Notes: generated by a model from the sequence alone, not told the origin. Shown: positions 24,892-33,585, counted from the stretch's first letter. The stretch is 64,000 bases of DNA from Candidatus Dojkabacteria bacterium (GCA_023229785.1 JALNYV010000006.1:8695-72694), one strand, 5' to 3'. Numbers and translations are program-made.

Positions 24892-25407
24892 TTATATTTC
24901 TAATATTTCTAATATCTCTACTGGTGTGATTTTTCCTGATTCCACCTCTAAACACTTAATGCTATTTTCATCCAAGAATGATTTAATCTTGTTTGATATG
25001 ACATTAGCCTCAGATTCTGTTTCACGTCTTCCCACTTCAGAATAAATATGACTTCTATTTATGAAAATGTTTATATTGTCATACATATGAAACACTTCAT
25101 CAATTAATTTTTCCAAGGTTTCTTTATATGGGCAAACTTTTGGTAAATAAAAGTGACTTAAAATTATAGGAGAGTCTACAACAACATAGTCTACTAACCC
25201 CTGAAGTCTTGCTATTCTCCTATGCTGCTTAGCAAGCATGTATATAGGGTCTGCTAAAATATTGGCTCTATTCTCCCACACCATATCCTTCGCATACTCT
25301 GTCACAATTTCCACATTCAATCCAGCCATCTTTAGCTCATAGAATACACCAGAGCATAGTGTTGATTTTCCACTACCTGGTGACCCAAAGAAGTTTATAA
25401 TTTTCAT
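24892..25407 (-). CDS. P-loop NTPase/kinase-like protein
   Basis: 171 aa. Walker A INFFGSPGSGKSTLC (about 4-18), VDYVVVDSPI as Walker B, and a C-terminal helical region. Resembles the AAA_28/NadR-type nucleoside-kinase-like proteins of phages. The phosphoryl acceptor is unknown. It could be an RNA 5' kinase partner for the RNA ligases, but no family evidence supports that. Confidence 0.7.
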   Translation of the reverse strand: MKIINFFGSPGSGKSTLCSGVFYELKMAGLNVEIVTEYAKDMVWENRANILADPIYMLAKQHRRIARLQGLVDYVVVDSPIILSHFYLPKVCPYKETLEKLIDEVFHMYDNINIFINRSHIYSEVGRRETESEANVISNKIKSFLDENSIKCLEVESGKITPVEILEILEI

Positions 25408-25410
25408 AAA

Positions 25411-25614
25411 CTATGACACATTATCATCTGTTGGTGGTGTTTCCACTTGGGGATTGTTTGCATCCCAATCGATGTTAATTACAAAATGATCATCATTAAT
25501 TACATATGATATAGTTTCAAACCTATTGTATCCTACTTGTACATATATAGGTAGTGTGGGATTTGCTTGCATGTGAGCAGCTAATGATAATAATGGATTT
25601 TTCTTTTCAGGCAT
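25411..25614 (-). CDS. Hypothetical protein
   Basis: 67 aa, ending in a Pro/Asp-rich tail (VETPPTDDNVS). Three bases before the kinase-like gene. Unknown. Confidence 0.5.
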   Translation of the reverse strand: MPEKKNPLLSLAAHMQANPTLPIYVQVGYNRFETISYVINDDHFVINIDWDANNPQVETPPTDDNVS

Positions 25615-25625
25615 ATTTAATTCCT

Positions 25626-25928
25626 TTAATTATAATGATTATCTAGTGTCACTCTATAGATACCAGGAAGTTGTGGGGTGAATATAACGTGGTGGTTTTC
25701 CATTCTCGTATTATTAGCTCTCCAATCTATATAAACGGATTCTGTCACATAACAATAAAAAACATCTCTATCAATAGTTGCAGGTTTGACAAGCCCCCTT
25801 CCTAACTCAGGGGCTTCTACTACTATCCGTTGCCACATAATAGATTTAATAACATCTTGAAGATGTTGAGCGTCTTTAATTTTTCCAATTGTTGGGTATA
25901 CCAACTTATCAAATTGTTGTCTATTCAT
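25626..25928 (-). CDS. Hypothetical protein
   Basis: 100 aa, alpha/beta. MNRQQFDKLVYPTIGKIKDA. First gene after a sigma70-like promoter at 25961. No family recognised. Confidence 0.5.
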   Translation of the reverse strand: MNRQQFDKLVYPTIGKIKDAQHLQDVIKSIMWQRIVVEAPELGRGLVKPATIDRDVFYCYVTESVYIDWRANNTRMENHHVIFTPQLPGIYRVTLDNHYN

Positions 25929-25960
25929 AACATATATCCCTTGTGTATAATTTAAGATTA

Positions 25961-25988
25961 ATTGTACACAATTCTAAAACAAAGTCAA
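25961..25988 (-). promoter_or_regulatory. Sigma70-like promoter
   Basis: Minus strand: TTGACT, 16 bases, TACAAT. Confidence 0.6.
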
Positions 25989-25996
25989 CATTTATA

Positions 25997-26242
25997 TTAA
26001 AGAACTATAACTGAACCTCTATATGCTGCCAACGCGGAATCTACGTCATTGTAAAGGGTATTTTCTAGAACTAATGCACTTCCTTGTGAGGTTTTCTTGA
26101 AAGCAATGCTATAGGTTATTGCTACACTGGTTTGAGATATTGCAATTGATATTCCTTTTACTATCGCATCACGAACCCCGAGGGTCTCACTCACGTGGAA
26201 CACTTCTTGTGTAACTTCATAATTGTGTATAATTGATGGCAT
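25997..26242 (-). CDS. Small beta-rich protein
   Basis: 81 aa, beta strands and Ser/Thr/Val-rich, SD TAGGAGAATAAT. A late-type promoter lies 23 bases upstream, so a virion component is plausible. No family recognised. Confidence 0.5.
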   Translation of the reverse strand: MPSIIHNYEVTQEVFHVSETLGVRDAIVKGISIAISQTSVAITYSIAFKKTSQGSALVLENTLYNDVDSALAAYRGSVIVL

Positions 26243-26251
26243 ATTATTCTC

Positions 26252-27595
26252 CTAATTGTGTTTAGTATTTATCCGTGCAGAGCGTTTTAATAATTTTTGT
26301 GACTTATTATAATCATATTCCCACATCACCACTAAATTATAACCTAGTGCTTTAATTTCATTTTCTCTAATAATTGTTTCTTGGTATCTTTGACCCATAG
26401 TCTTCTCCATAACTTTATTCCAAACTTCTGGTTTGTATATTTGGGGGTTACCGTGCCAATAATCACCATGAAATTCATATATTGTTTTTGTTTCAGCGCA
26501 ATAACCATCTGCATGATACAGAGTATTAGGAATACTATATTCTCCACCATTTTCACCATGTTGGATGTGTATCCCATGAACTGTTGCTAATGCATTTAAC
26601 CAAGTAATGGAATTCTTTGAGTGTCTTTGGGGGCACATAGGACAGCCATGTTTACTACTGACGTGGTGAGTAGGAGATTGAAGGAATATCCCATGAGACT
26701 GGCAAATAATTTTAACTTTGGTGCTGGTTGTTATATAATCAACCAACGAATAATCATACTTGTTGTTGTGTATAATATTTGCTTTTTCTATAAAATCTTC
26801 AGTTGTTTGTTTTTTATTATCAAAACTACAGCGTTTGCAGCCTGTTTGGTGAGCTATATGATTATTAGGAGATTGTTGGAAATCCCCATGCTTATCACAA
26901 GTGATGGTTAACTTTGTACAAGCATCTATGTAAATAGATTTGGCATAATCATATTTGTTGTTGTGTATAATATTTGCTTTTTCTATAAAATCTTCAGTTG
27001 TTTGATTTTTTCCAGCACACTTGGGGCATCCAGCTTTCCCATGCGTGTGAGTGTCTGGTAGTTGAGAAAAGTTCCCATGAATTGGACAAATTATGATTAC
27101 TCCAGTGGTTGAATTTTTATAATCAACTAGCTTATAATCATATTTGTTGTTGTGAATTATATTTGATCTCTCTACAAACGTCTCCACATCCAACGTTCGT
27201 TGTTGTATTCGTTTTTCTTCACTACAAGCGGGGCAGTTATTTTCACCAAGTGTGTGGTTTGCGGGTGTTTGTTGGAACTTCCCATGAATTGGGCAAATTA
27301 TGATTACTTTAGTGTGAGCATTTTTATAATCAACCAAAGCATAATCATACATATTATTGTGGATTTTACTAGCCTTTTCTATAAAACTCTCAAGTGTTTG
27401 ATATTTCCCAGCACACTTGGGGCAACCTGTTTTCCCATATATGTGTTTATCTGGTGCTTGAACAAATATTCCATGAAGGGGGCATATTATAGATACTTTG
27501 GTGGTATAATTTATATATTCAACTTTTGAATAGTCATAAGTATTTCCATGTACTAGGTTTGCTTTTGCTATAAATTTTATTTTTTTCTCAAACAC
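26252..27595 (-). CDS. Homing endonuclease: five zinc-type repeats plus Vsr-like nuclease
   Basis: 447 aa from a GTG at 27595 with AGGG 6 bases upstream; the longer TTG-initiated frame runs into a terminator. Five ~65-residue repeats, each with (E)FIEKA..IHNNKYDYS..(V/I)DY....K(V/I)x(I/L)xCPxHG.F.Q.P..H..G..GCP.C, form DNA-recognition/zinc modules. The C-terminus has HADGYCAETKTIYEFHGDYW and LGYNLVVMWEYDY, the Vsr-like nuclease. The gene sits behind a terminator-promoter composite identical in type to that before the remnant at 7262. A late promoter for the next gene overlaps its stop. Confidence 0.85.
   Translation of the reverse strand: MFEKKIKFIAKANLVHGNTYDYSKVEYINYTTKVSIICPLHGIFVQAPDKHIYGKTGCPKCAGKYQTLESFIEKASKIHNNMYDYALVDYKNAHTKVIIICPIHGKFQQTPANHTLGENNCPACSEEKRIQQRTLDVETFVERSNIIHNNKYDYKLVDYKNSTTGVIIICPIHGNFSQLPDTHTHGKAGCPKCAGKNQTTEDFIEKANIIHNNKYDYAKSIYIDACTKLTITCDKHGDFQQSPNNHIAHQTGCKRCSFDNKKQTTEDFIEKANIIHNNKYDYSLVDYITTSTKVKIICQSHGIFLQSPTHHVSSKHGCPMCPQRHSKNSITWLNALATVHGIHIQHGENGGEYSIPNTLYHADGYCAETKTIYEFHGDYWHGNPQIYKPEVWNKVMEKTMGQRYQETIIRENEIKALGYNLVVMWEYDYNKSQKLLKRSARINTKHN
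26265..26273 (-). promoter_or_regulatory. T4-late-like promoter
   Basis: Minus strand GATAAATAC, inside the end of the endonuclease gene, before the start at 26242. Confidence 0.5.
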
Positions 27596-27596
27596 A

Positions 27597-27629
27597 AAAA
27601 TCCCTATCAATTAATTTAATAGGGATTTT
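27597..27629 (-). terminator. Rho-independent terminator
   Basis: An 11-bp stem, AAAATCCCTAT with ATAGGGATTTT, then a T-run on the minus strand. Terminates the 27661 gene and overlaps the promoter at 27625. Confidence 0.75.
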
Positions 27630-27653
27630 ACTATAAATTAAAATAAAAGTCAA
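27625..27653 (-). promoter_or_regulatory. Sigma70-like promoter overlapping a terminator
   Basis: Minus strand: TTGACT, 17 bases, TAAAAT, reading into the endonuclease gene at 27595. Confidence 0.6.
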
Positions 27654-27660
27654 CGATTAT

Positions 27661-28878
27661 TTAATCATATCTACCTGGTCTCTGTTGAACCTGCTGTTGA
27701 GGTTGGTTTTGAACTTTGTATAATTTTAATACTACTTGACCTAATTGTTGAATGGTTTTTATGAGATCTGCTTGTTGGCTTGCTTGTCGTCCTTGAGCAT
27801 GAATATTTTGTACAGCACCTTTAACCGCGGATCCTGCACCTTTGACATAATCGTAGAACCCTTCATTTGTTGGAGCTTGTTGTTGAGCAGCAGCTAAAAA
27901 GTCTTTTTTTAATCGTTTAGCTAAATTAATTTGTTTTTGAGCAAACACTTGGTTGATAGCTTTAACCACATTATCAGGACCCATTTTTCCAGCATATTGA
28001 ACTAATCTTTGCATTAATTGAGTTTTAGAATTAGTTAAACTTCTGATATCACTTTGTTGGCTTGCTTGCTGGCCTGCTGCATGAGCTTGTCTAATAGGTT
28101 GTAGTATTTGTCTACCTTTATCAGCCATAGAATTAGCAATTTTACTTCCAACATGCTGGCCTACTCCTTTTAAATAATCAAAGGCACCTTCAGAAACATG
28201 ATCTTCGGGTTTATACTTCCTGTAGGGTTTTTTCTTTGTTACCTCATAATCTCTGTGGTAAACACTCTTGGCAACCTTCTTCAAGGGTTTCTTTTTTTCA
28301 TTAATTATCATCAAATCCTGGAGAAAGTTGCATTGTGTTGCTTCTCCTATACCATCTTCATCTTCTCTACCGCTATATTTGCTAGATCTAAAATCCCCCT
28401 GACCTTGGCTTTTTTCATCAACGTCTGCTTCGTCAAAATTATCACCAAACTCATCTTGGTCTTCATCTTGATCGTGTTCTTTCACCTCATCATCATCTAA
28501 CACATCAGCTAGTTTATGACCTTTGTGATTCTTTAGATCATCCTCATCTGTTAGATCAGCATCATCAAACTCTCCATCACCTTCTTCAGGATTATCTAAG
28601 TCATCTTGATTTTCTTCATCATAATCAATTTCATCTTCATGTGAACCGTAGGATACATCCCCAACCTCATTCATTTCAGATAATGATAAAAATTGTTTGA
28701 GACTAAGTTCCCTCACACTCTCTTTCATTAATTTCTTAAAAATTCCCGTAATATACGCAAAATTTTCACCCTTGCCTTCTTTGACCGCAGCAGTTTTGGC
28801 GGTTTCCCACTTTCCTTCAGCTGCTTCCACAGAGGTGTGGTGTTTTTTTGCTATTTTTGTAATATAAGCAGTAGGCAT
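27661..28878 (-). CDS. Acidic phage protein, probable head/scaffold-type component
   Basis: 405 aa. The N-terminal ~55 residues (PTAYITKIAKKHHTSVEAAE...FAYITGIFKKLMKE) form a domain common at the start of large T4-like phage proteins. A very acidic stretch follows (about 70-170). Then come two copies of a G-(A)-F/Y-D/DYxKG(V/A)G...A(H/A)xQGxQASQQ(S/A)D repeat and a Gln-rich tail. A late-type promoter lies 30 bases upstream and a terminator follows. Structural role inferred. Confidence 0.55.
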   Translation of the reverse strand: MPTAYITKIAKKHHTSVEAAEGKWETAKTAAVKEGKGENFAYITGIFKKLMKESVRELSLKQFLSLSEMNEVGDVSYGSHEDEIDYDEENQDDLDNPEEGDGEFDDADLTDEDDLKNHKGHKLADVLDDDEVKEHDQDEDQDEFGDNFDEADVDEKSQGQGDFRSSKYSGREDEDGIGEATQCNFLQDLMIINEKKKPLKKVAKSVYHRDYEVTKKKPYRKYKPEDHVSEGAFDYLKGVGQHVGSKIANSMADKGRQILQPIRQAHAAGQQASQQSDIRSLTNSKTQLMQRLVQYAGKMGPDNVVKAINQVFAQKQINLAKRLKKDFLAAAQQQAPTNEGFYDYVKGAGSAVKGAVQNIHAQGRQASQQADLIKTIQQLGQVVLKLYKVQNQPQQQVQQRPGRYD

Positions 28879-28907
28879 TTGATATTCTCCATTGTTCAGT
28901 TTATCAA

Positions 28908-28916
28908 GTATTTATG
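28908..28916 (-). promoter_or_regulatory. T4-late-like promoter
   Basis: Minus strand CATAAATAC, 30 bases before the start at 28878. Confidence 0.6.
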
Positions 28917-28918
28917 AA

Positions 28919-29101
28919 TTATCCAAACAATATTTGCTTTCCTGTAGATGTAATTGGTCTAATTTCTACCAAGTGTTGATTGTGGGAGGGTAAACCACAC
29001 ACTATCATTTCAGCTAACATCATACTAGGTTGTTTATCTCCAAACGGTACACCATTTACAAACACCTGAAATGAAATGGGAGGGGTATTTTCTGTAAGCA
29101 T
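28919..29101 (-). CDS. Small hypothetical protein
   Basis: 60 aa from the ATG after GGAGAATAAT; the frame also runs to a TTG at 29113. MLTENTPPISFQVFVNGVPF. A late-type promoter is upstream. Unknown. Confidence 0.5.
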   Translation of the reverse strand: MLTENTPPISFQVFVNGVPFGDKQPSMMLAEMIVCGLPSHNQHLVEIRPITSTGKQILFG

Positions 29102-29122
29102 ATTATTCTCCAAAATAAACCT

Positions 29123-29131
29123 TTATTTATT
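29123..29131 (-). promoter_or_regulatory. T4-late-like promoter
   Basis: Minus strand AATAAATAA before the start at 29101. Confidence 0.35.
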
Positions 29132-29360
29132 GATTAGAAAAGTGGGTTAAAAACCAAGCCATCTTCACTGCCTCTAATAATCCCAAAGCTACACGCTGGT
29201 CAACTGTGCTTGTGTATATTTGTTTTAGTGATTCTGTTATGATATATTCAATATTTTGTTCCATAGAGTTAGTTGTTTCGTCGTTATCGGACTCTAACTC
29301 TCTCAATGATTGTAGTATGCTGACCACCGCCTCATCAAGCACATATTCAGGATTTTGCAT
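29127..29360 (-). CDS. Hypothetical helical protein
   Basis: 77 aa, acidic, two long helices. SD AAGGAGAAATAAT. Unknown function. Confidence 0.5.
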   Translation of the reverse strand: MQNPEYVLDEAVVSILQSLRELESDNDETTNSMEQNIEYIITESLKQIYTSTVDQRVALGLLEAVKMAWFLTHFSNQ

Positions 29361-29387
29361 ATTATTTCTCCTTGTTATTAAATTGTT

Positions 29388-29762
29388 TTATTGTGCTTCA
29401 TCATAATCTCTACCCTTTGGTGTGGATTTGAATGCTGGGTCAAAACAACCACCTCTAGGTTCATTATCAATAGATGTGCCTGTTTGTTGAGGAGGGAAAT
29501 CGCCAACAACATAAAGTGGAGGAATAGTATCTCCTGCTAAGAATGGATAATTTAGCACTGGTTTTGGTGTAAGCAGACTAGGAATATTTGTTGGTTGGTG
29601 ATGATTCGTATATTTCATCTGTTGGACAAATACAGTTTGACCTTCAGCAGTAGCTGTTTTTAATTCACCAACAACTTCCCAACCCAAGTCAATCATTAGG
29701 TTGACTTCGTTTTCAATCCTTGCTAAATGATTAATGCCTCCACTAACTAATTTATAACTCAT
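29388..29762 (-). CDS. DUF1737-like N-terminus with Pro-rich tail
   Basis: 124 aa. YKLVSGGINHLARIENEVNL...LGWEVVG matches the short DUF1737 fold (Y-x-L-V...L...VN.L(I)..GW..VG). The remaining ~60 residues are Pro/Thr-rich. Start overlaps the SLOG gene stop by 4 bases. Function unknown. Confidence 0.55.
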   Translation of the reverse strand: MSYKLVSGGINHLARIENEVNLMIDLGWEVVGELKTATAEGQTVFVQQMKYTNHHQPTNIPSLLTPKPVLNYPFLAGDTIPPLYVVGDFPPQQTGTSIDNEPRGGCFDPAFKSTPKGRDYDEAQ

Positions 29763-30301
29763 AATATGATTCCTTCTGTTGGATTAAGTAAAAATTCAAG
29801 GGCGGCTTCCAGTCTTTGCTCTTCAAATATGTTAAAAATTGGAATAAAATTCTTAGATGCCAGTGCAATTGCACTTCCTGTTCCACCCGTTTTTGATGAA
29901 TAGTTTGAATGGTGTTCAACACCATCGGGAGTGAAGCAGATTACAAACTTAACAGGATCGTTTAATTGTGGTCCTAACACCAAATGCATGTTCCTAGCTA
30001 ATAATAACCTTGCTGGTTCACTTAGTTTATTATAGGCTGGATGAATAGTCTTAGCTAATTCCTGAGATGCAAACGTTGGTGCTATATACTGGGATTTATT
30101 GTTATTAAAATTCATCCAAGGCAGAAAGATTTCTTTTTGTCCACACACTCTATCACAACCTCTCTCAAACGCAGAATCGGATCCTGAGGCCCCTCCAGAC
30201 CTCAGGATCCATCCCTTATTAGCAGCCACACAAGCAAACTGCTCCATATCTTGTTCAATAGATTTAGATATTTTTCGAGAACCTATTCCACTGTAGTGCA
30301 T
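29759..30301 (-). CDS. SLOG/DprA-like Rossmann-fold protein
   Basis: 180 aa. Starts HYSGIGSRKISKSI, then WILRSGGASGSDSAFERG, the nucleotide-binding glycine-rich loop of the SLOG superfamily, then KEIFLPW and a late TGGTGSAIALA. Phage members of this type are common and of unknown role. SLOG proteins bind nucleotide or NAD-derived ligands, which may link to the ADP-ribose genes (inference). Confidence 0.75.
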   Translation of the reverse strand: MHYSGIGSRKISKSIEQDMEQFACVAANKGWILRSGGASGSDSAFERGCDRVCGQKEIFLPWMNFNNNKSQYIAPTFASQELAKTIHPAYNKLSEPARLLLARNMHLVLGPQLNDPVKFVICFTPDGVEHHSNYSSKTGGTGSAIALASKNFIPIFNIFEEQRLEAALEFLLNPTEGIIL

Positions 30302-30388
30302 GTTTAACTATACTCCTTAGGCATTATAAGCCCAATTTGGTTCAGTACCATCAAGTTCGTCTTGATTCATATGTAGCTGTGTATTGTG

Positions 30389-30853
30389 CTACTGGGTTTG
30401 GTGTTTGGGTGCATCATCACCAACATCTATACAATATACTCTTCTCAGCGAAGCCACCAATTGAGGTTTGATGAGATAAACAGTCAAAATACCATCTAGT
30501 AATTTGACATTATTTATTTCTACCCCAACTCCAAGGAAAAAAGATATGTCAAATGGTCTGGTTGATATTCCTGAATATAACGTGTCAATAATTCTAGGAT
30601 CAATATCTATGCTAGCATGCCAACACGGTGTGTTAATATCTCCTCCGCTTATGGTTAGTATCCTTTCATCTAACTCCACAGATAATTCATCACGTTTGAA
30701 GCCTGCTACTGCTAGGGATATGGTGTATTCAGTTGATAATGTTGTGAGTTTGTGTGTAATGTTGTGAGGGGGGTACATTTGAAATTTCCTATCCCTAAAC
30801 TTATACACTTGAATTGCTATATTACTATCTAAATATTCATATGTTTGTTTCAT
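30389..30853 (-). CDS. Hsp20/alpha-crystallin-type small heat-shock protein
   Basis: 154 aa. The alpha-crystallin domain is visible: YTISLAVAGFKRDELSVELD, ILTISGG, GISTRPFDISFFL and DGILTVYL. T4-like phages often carry an hsp20 gene that helps folding late in infection. The ATG at 30853 (MKQTYEYLD) follows AGGAGAATAAT and is preferred over the longer frame. A sigma70-like promoter and a long hairpin lie upstream. Confidence 0.9.
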   Translation of the reverse strand: MKQTYEYLDSNIAIQVYKFRDRKFQMYPPHNITHKLTTLSTEYTISLAVAGFKRDELSVELDERILTISGGDINTPCWHASIDIDPRIIDTLYSGISTRPFDISFFLGVGVEINNVKLLDGILTVYLIKPQLVASLRRVYCIDVGDDAPKHQTQ

Positions 30854-30931
30854 TATTATTCTCCTAAAAGCAATAAATATGCTGTCCTCTCTCTGTTGAG
30901 CAACAGCTAGTCGAGCTATCCTCTCAATGAG

Positions 30932-30967
30932 CAATAGCCAGGTATTTTTAATAATACCTGGCTATTG
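30932..30967. repeat. 15-bp perfect inverted repeat
   Basis: CAATAGCCAGGTATT and its complement with a 6-base loop. No T-run on the minus side, and it overlaps the -10 of the promoter at 30964. It may be a terminator read on the other side, an RNA-processing site or an operator. Confidence 0.6.
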
Positions 30968-30992
30968 TATGGGGTGTTATGAATAAAGTCAA
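30964..30992 (-). promoter_or_regulatory. Sigma70-like promoter
   Basis: Minus strand: TTGACT, 17 bases, TACAAT, reading toward the hsp20 gene. Confidence 0.55.
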
Positions 30993-31000
30993 CAGTTAGT

Positions 31001-32140
31001 TTATAAATTTAATGATTCTCTCTGTTTTTGATTTGTTGGTCTTTTTCCTGGAGTCACACCATTTAAATGATTCCATATGCTCTGCTCCTCCTCCTCCACA
31101 GATAACTTACGATCAAATATTTTTGTTCTCAAATCAGATAATTCTTCCAAATATCCCTCATTTCTTAATATTTTAAAAGCAACATTTTCTGTTGCAAATT
31201 CACCACTTTTATCCAATCCGGCTTGTCTCATTTTAGAAAGTTTCTTCATAAATGATTCTATAACAGAAGCTTTGTTGCTTCCCATCAAATCCCTAATTGT
31301 ACCAATCCAATCCACCACTTTGGCTTTTACAGCAGCATCATCAACTGAAGGTTTTTCAAACTTGGGTTTAACTACCCACAACTGATTGTATATTGAGTAT
31401 ATCCCAGTAGAAGTGTGTAGCTCTTCTTTATCCTGCACATACAATTCTGTTGGGAGACCTTTGATTTTAATATCATGAAGTTCATTCCATATTTTCCTTT
31501 TGCAATCAAAATAATTAACAGCCAACTTTCCAAACCTTGTCTCTATTGATTTGATATCAACAACTATGTGTATATCTAAATCACTAGATGCTGTGTAATT
31601 ATAATTTGCAGAGCTTCCTGTCAAAATAACATCTTCAATTGGTAGGTTAGGAACATCTAGAAAATCATAAAAGGCCTGAGCCACATCTTCTAAAGCTTCT
31701 TGAACTTCTTGGTGTAACAGATACTCACCTTCTTTATCACGGTCCCACAATGTAGGATTTAATTCATCATGATACTCTACATTAATTTCAATATCCTCTG
31801 GGGATGGTGAACCATCGTACTTCACCCTATGCCTCTCCAGTATGGATTGAACAACTTCCAGTTGATTCTTGGGGCCGGTAATGGTTAGCATCCCCGCTGA
31901 TCCAACACCTCCAAATGGATGCTTAGTTGTTTCTATTTTAATTCCACCATCACGTACCTTATCAACCCAAATGTAGGTATCTCCTTTCAGTTGTCGCTCA
32001 CACTCATCTTCTACAACTTGTTCGGTTAATAAAGCATCCAAAAACTTAATGAATCCATTTGGGAAAACGGTATTCTCATACACTAGTTGTTTTGCAGCTT
32101 TAATGTGTTCTTTTGCTCTAAATTGCTTTAACATGCTCAT
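31001..32140 (-). CDS. Nucleotidyltransferase-fold protein
   Basis: 379 aa. LTGSSANYNYTASSDLDIHIV (about 190-210) is the GS...DxD motif of the nucleotidyltransferase superfamily, and TELYVQDKEE follows as the third acidic strand. Such proteins transfer NMP to RNA, proteins or small molecules. The N-terminal 150 residues are unassigned, with a region rich in Lys/Gly/Val. A late-type promoter precedes it. Confidence 0.7.
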   Translation of the reverse strand: MSMLKQFRAKEHIKAAKQLVYENTVFPNGFIKFLDALLTEQVVEDECERQLKGDTYIWVDKVRDGGIKIETTKHPFGGVGSAGMLTITGPKNQLEVVQSILERHRVKYDGSPSPEDIEINVEYHDELNPTLWDRDKEGEYLLHQEVQEALEDVAQAFYDFLDVPNLPIEDVILTGSSANYNYTASSDLDIHIVVDIKSIETRFGKLAVNYFDCKRKIWNELHDIKIKGLPTELYVQDKEELHTSTGIYSIYNQLWVVKPKFEKPSVDDAAVKAKVVDWIGTIRDLMGSNKASVIESFMKKLSKMRQAGLDKSGEFATENVAFKILRNEGYLEELSDLRTKIFDRKLSVEEEEQSIWNHLNGVTPGKRPTNQKQRESLNL

Positions 32141-32163
32141 ATTTTAATCCAATAGTTTGTGGT

Positions 32164-32173
32164 GATATTTATA
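32164..32173 (-). promoter_or_regulatory. T4-late-like promoter
   Basis: Minus strand TATAAATATC before the start at 32140. Confidence 0.6.
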
Positions 32174-32178
32174 TGTTT

Positions 32179-32784
32179 TTAATGTCCGCGATACATATGA
32201 GGGGGTAATCCCTCCACAACAGGAAATAAGGTGTTTGCATATTCCCAGGTCAGAGATTCATTTACATCCCCTTTCCTTTGTGTTCTCCAAACTTCTTTCC
32301 TTTGTAGAAACCGTAAAGTGTCTCTGTCCCCATCTGTTGCTATGCCAAGTATATTTTTTGATTCTATAAAATTACGATATGACATCCCTTCATCAGTATC
32401 ACACTGAACAAAACCAGGTAAGACTTTTGAATCCAGCAACTCATCATCTAAAACAACATAATTAGTTATTTCTGGATGATCAAGTAACCAATTTTTTATC
32501 TCCAGAGTTCTTGTATCACCTCTAGTGGTTCGCCAATCTTGGTGAATGTTCTCCGGATCTATCCCATTGGTTTGCAACAGTGTTTGACAAGCCTGCAACC
32601 CTGAATATCTCCAACAACTGGATATTACCAATCGAGCGCCAGATATTTTTAATAATTCATTAAGCATAGAAGCTGCGCAGGGATCAAATGTAGAGAAATG
32701 TTTCTTTTGTTTGGGCAAGAATCGAGCTTTGCTTGGGATCATGGGACCATCTATATCCAGGAATATGCACGGTTTACTGTTCAT
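32179..32784 (-). CDS. HAD-domain protein
   Basis: 201 aa. IFLDIDGPM (catalytic DxD motif I), LVISSCWR (motif II) and VVLDDE (motif IV) mark a HAD-like phosphatase domain of the kind fused or adjacent to phage RNA-repair enzymes. The ATG at 32784 is preferred to an upstream TTG. Substrate unknown. Confidence 0.75.
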   Translation of the reverse strand: MNSKPCIFLDIDGPMIPSKARFLPKQKKHFSTFDPCAASMLNELLKISGARLVISSCWRYSGLQACQTLLQTNGIDPENIHQDWRTTRGDTRTLEIKNWLLDHPEITNYVVLDDELLDSKVLPGFVQCDTDEGMSYRNFIESKNILGIATDGDRDTLRFLQRKEVWRTQRKGDVNESLTWEYANTLFPVVEGLPPHMYRGH

Positions 32785-32859
32785 GAATATATAATACCTC
32801 AATCGAATTTAGAAAAAGATATTATATATCAGTTAGAAGTAGAATACAACAAAAGGTTT

Positions 32860-33174
32860 CTACTTTAATTTGAATGATGTTACTTTTAGTATGATATTAC
32901 GGTCAAAACTCTCAAATGTACCATTAACCGTATCTTCAGCGGTATCTTCTACGTATTCTAAGGTGAGTGTGTCCCCTGGTTGAACCAAAAATAAAATCTC
33001 ATCTGTATCATTCATTAACATAGTCCAACGCTGAAAGGATTCCCCGGCTGTTGTGAGTATTTGAAACCACATTCTCACCCCCAGAGTCGCATTGGCACAT
33101 CTGAGTATTGTTACTGTTTTCTCTTTGATATCTTTCTTGTCTATTAGTTTTTCATTAAATACAAGTGCACTCAT
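32860..33174 (-). CDS. Hypothetical beta-rich protein
   Basis: 104 aa. VTILRCANATLGVRMWFQIL...GDTLTLEYVED, probably a beta barrel. A weak late-like element (AATAAATA, 33201-33208) lies 27 bases upstream. Unknown. Confidence 0.5.
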   Translation of the reverse strand: MSALVFNEKLIDKKDIKEKTVTILRCANATLGVRMWFQILTTAGESFQRWTMLMNDTDEILFLVQPGDTLTLEYVEDTAEDTVNGTFESFDRNIILKVTSFKLK

Positions 33175-33209
33175 TTTCTACTCCCTGATTGTGTATATTA
33201 TATTTATTA

Positions 33210-33542
33210 TTATATAAGGATTGGGGAGTTTTCCGAATCTACAATTATGCTCAGAGGAATATAATTACTTTCCGAATCATATCTGCCATAGGTGCATATA
33301 GTTACGTCCCCTCTGGGAAAATCATCTACTGTTATTCCTTGAGGAATGGCTACAAATCCACTCCTCCCTGATATTGCGTATGAAATTATAATCTCTCCAG
33401 TAGCTACTTTGTATACGTAAACCTGTTCATATTCTTGGATATTTGCGGCTTCCATCAGATCCGCCGGAATAACACAAGAACCATCATATGTAAAATTAAC
33501 TATCGCTGCTCTGTGTATGATTGATTTGAGTTTTGTTATCAT
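33210..33542 (-). CDS. PanD-like protein (aspartate 1-decarboxylase fold)
   Basis: 110 aa. IIHRAAIVNFTYDGSCVIP (about 8-26) aligns with the PanD self-cleavage site Y-x-G-S, keeping G21-S22. LMEAANIQEYEQVYVYKVATG and SYAISGRSG...GDVTICTYG follow the family through its length. PanD makes beta-alanine from aspartate for pantothenate. However, the substrate Arg of NGxRFxTY is replaced (TGEIIISY), the active Lys of KxHR is Ile, and the Asn of NGAA is Gln. It may self-cleave but lack decarboxylase activity. Confidence 0.7.
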   Translation of the reverse strand: MITKLKSIIHRAAIVNFTYDGSCVIPADLMEAANIQEYEQVYVYKVATGEIIISYAISGRSGFVAIPQGITVDDFPRGDVTICTYGRYDSESNYIPLSIIVDSENSPILI

Positions 33543-33585
33543 TGTTTTTCCTTTTGGTTATATTATTTGTGTATATTGCATATAT

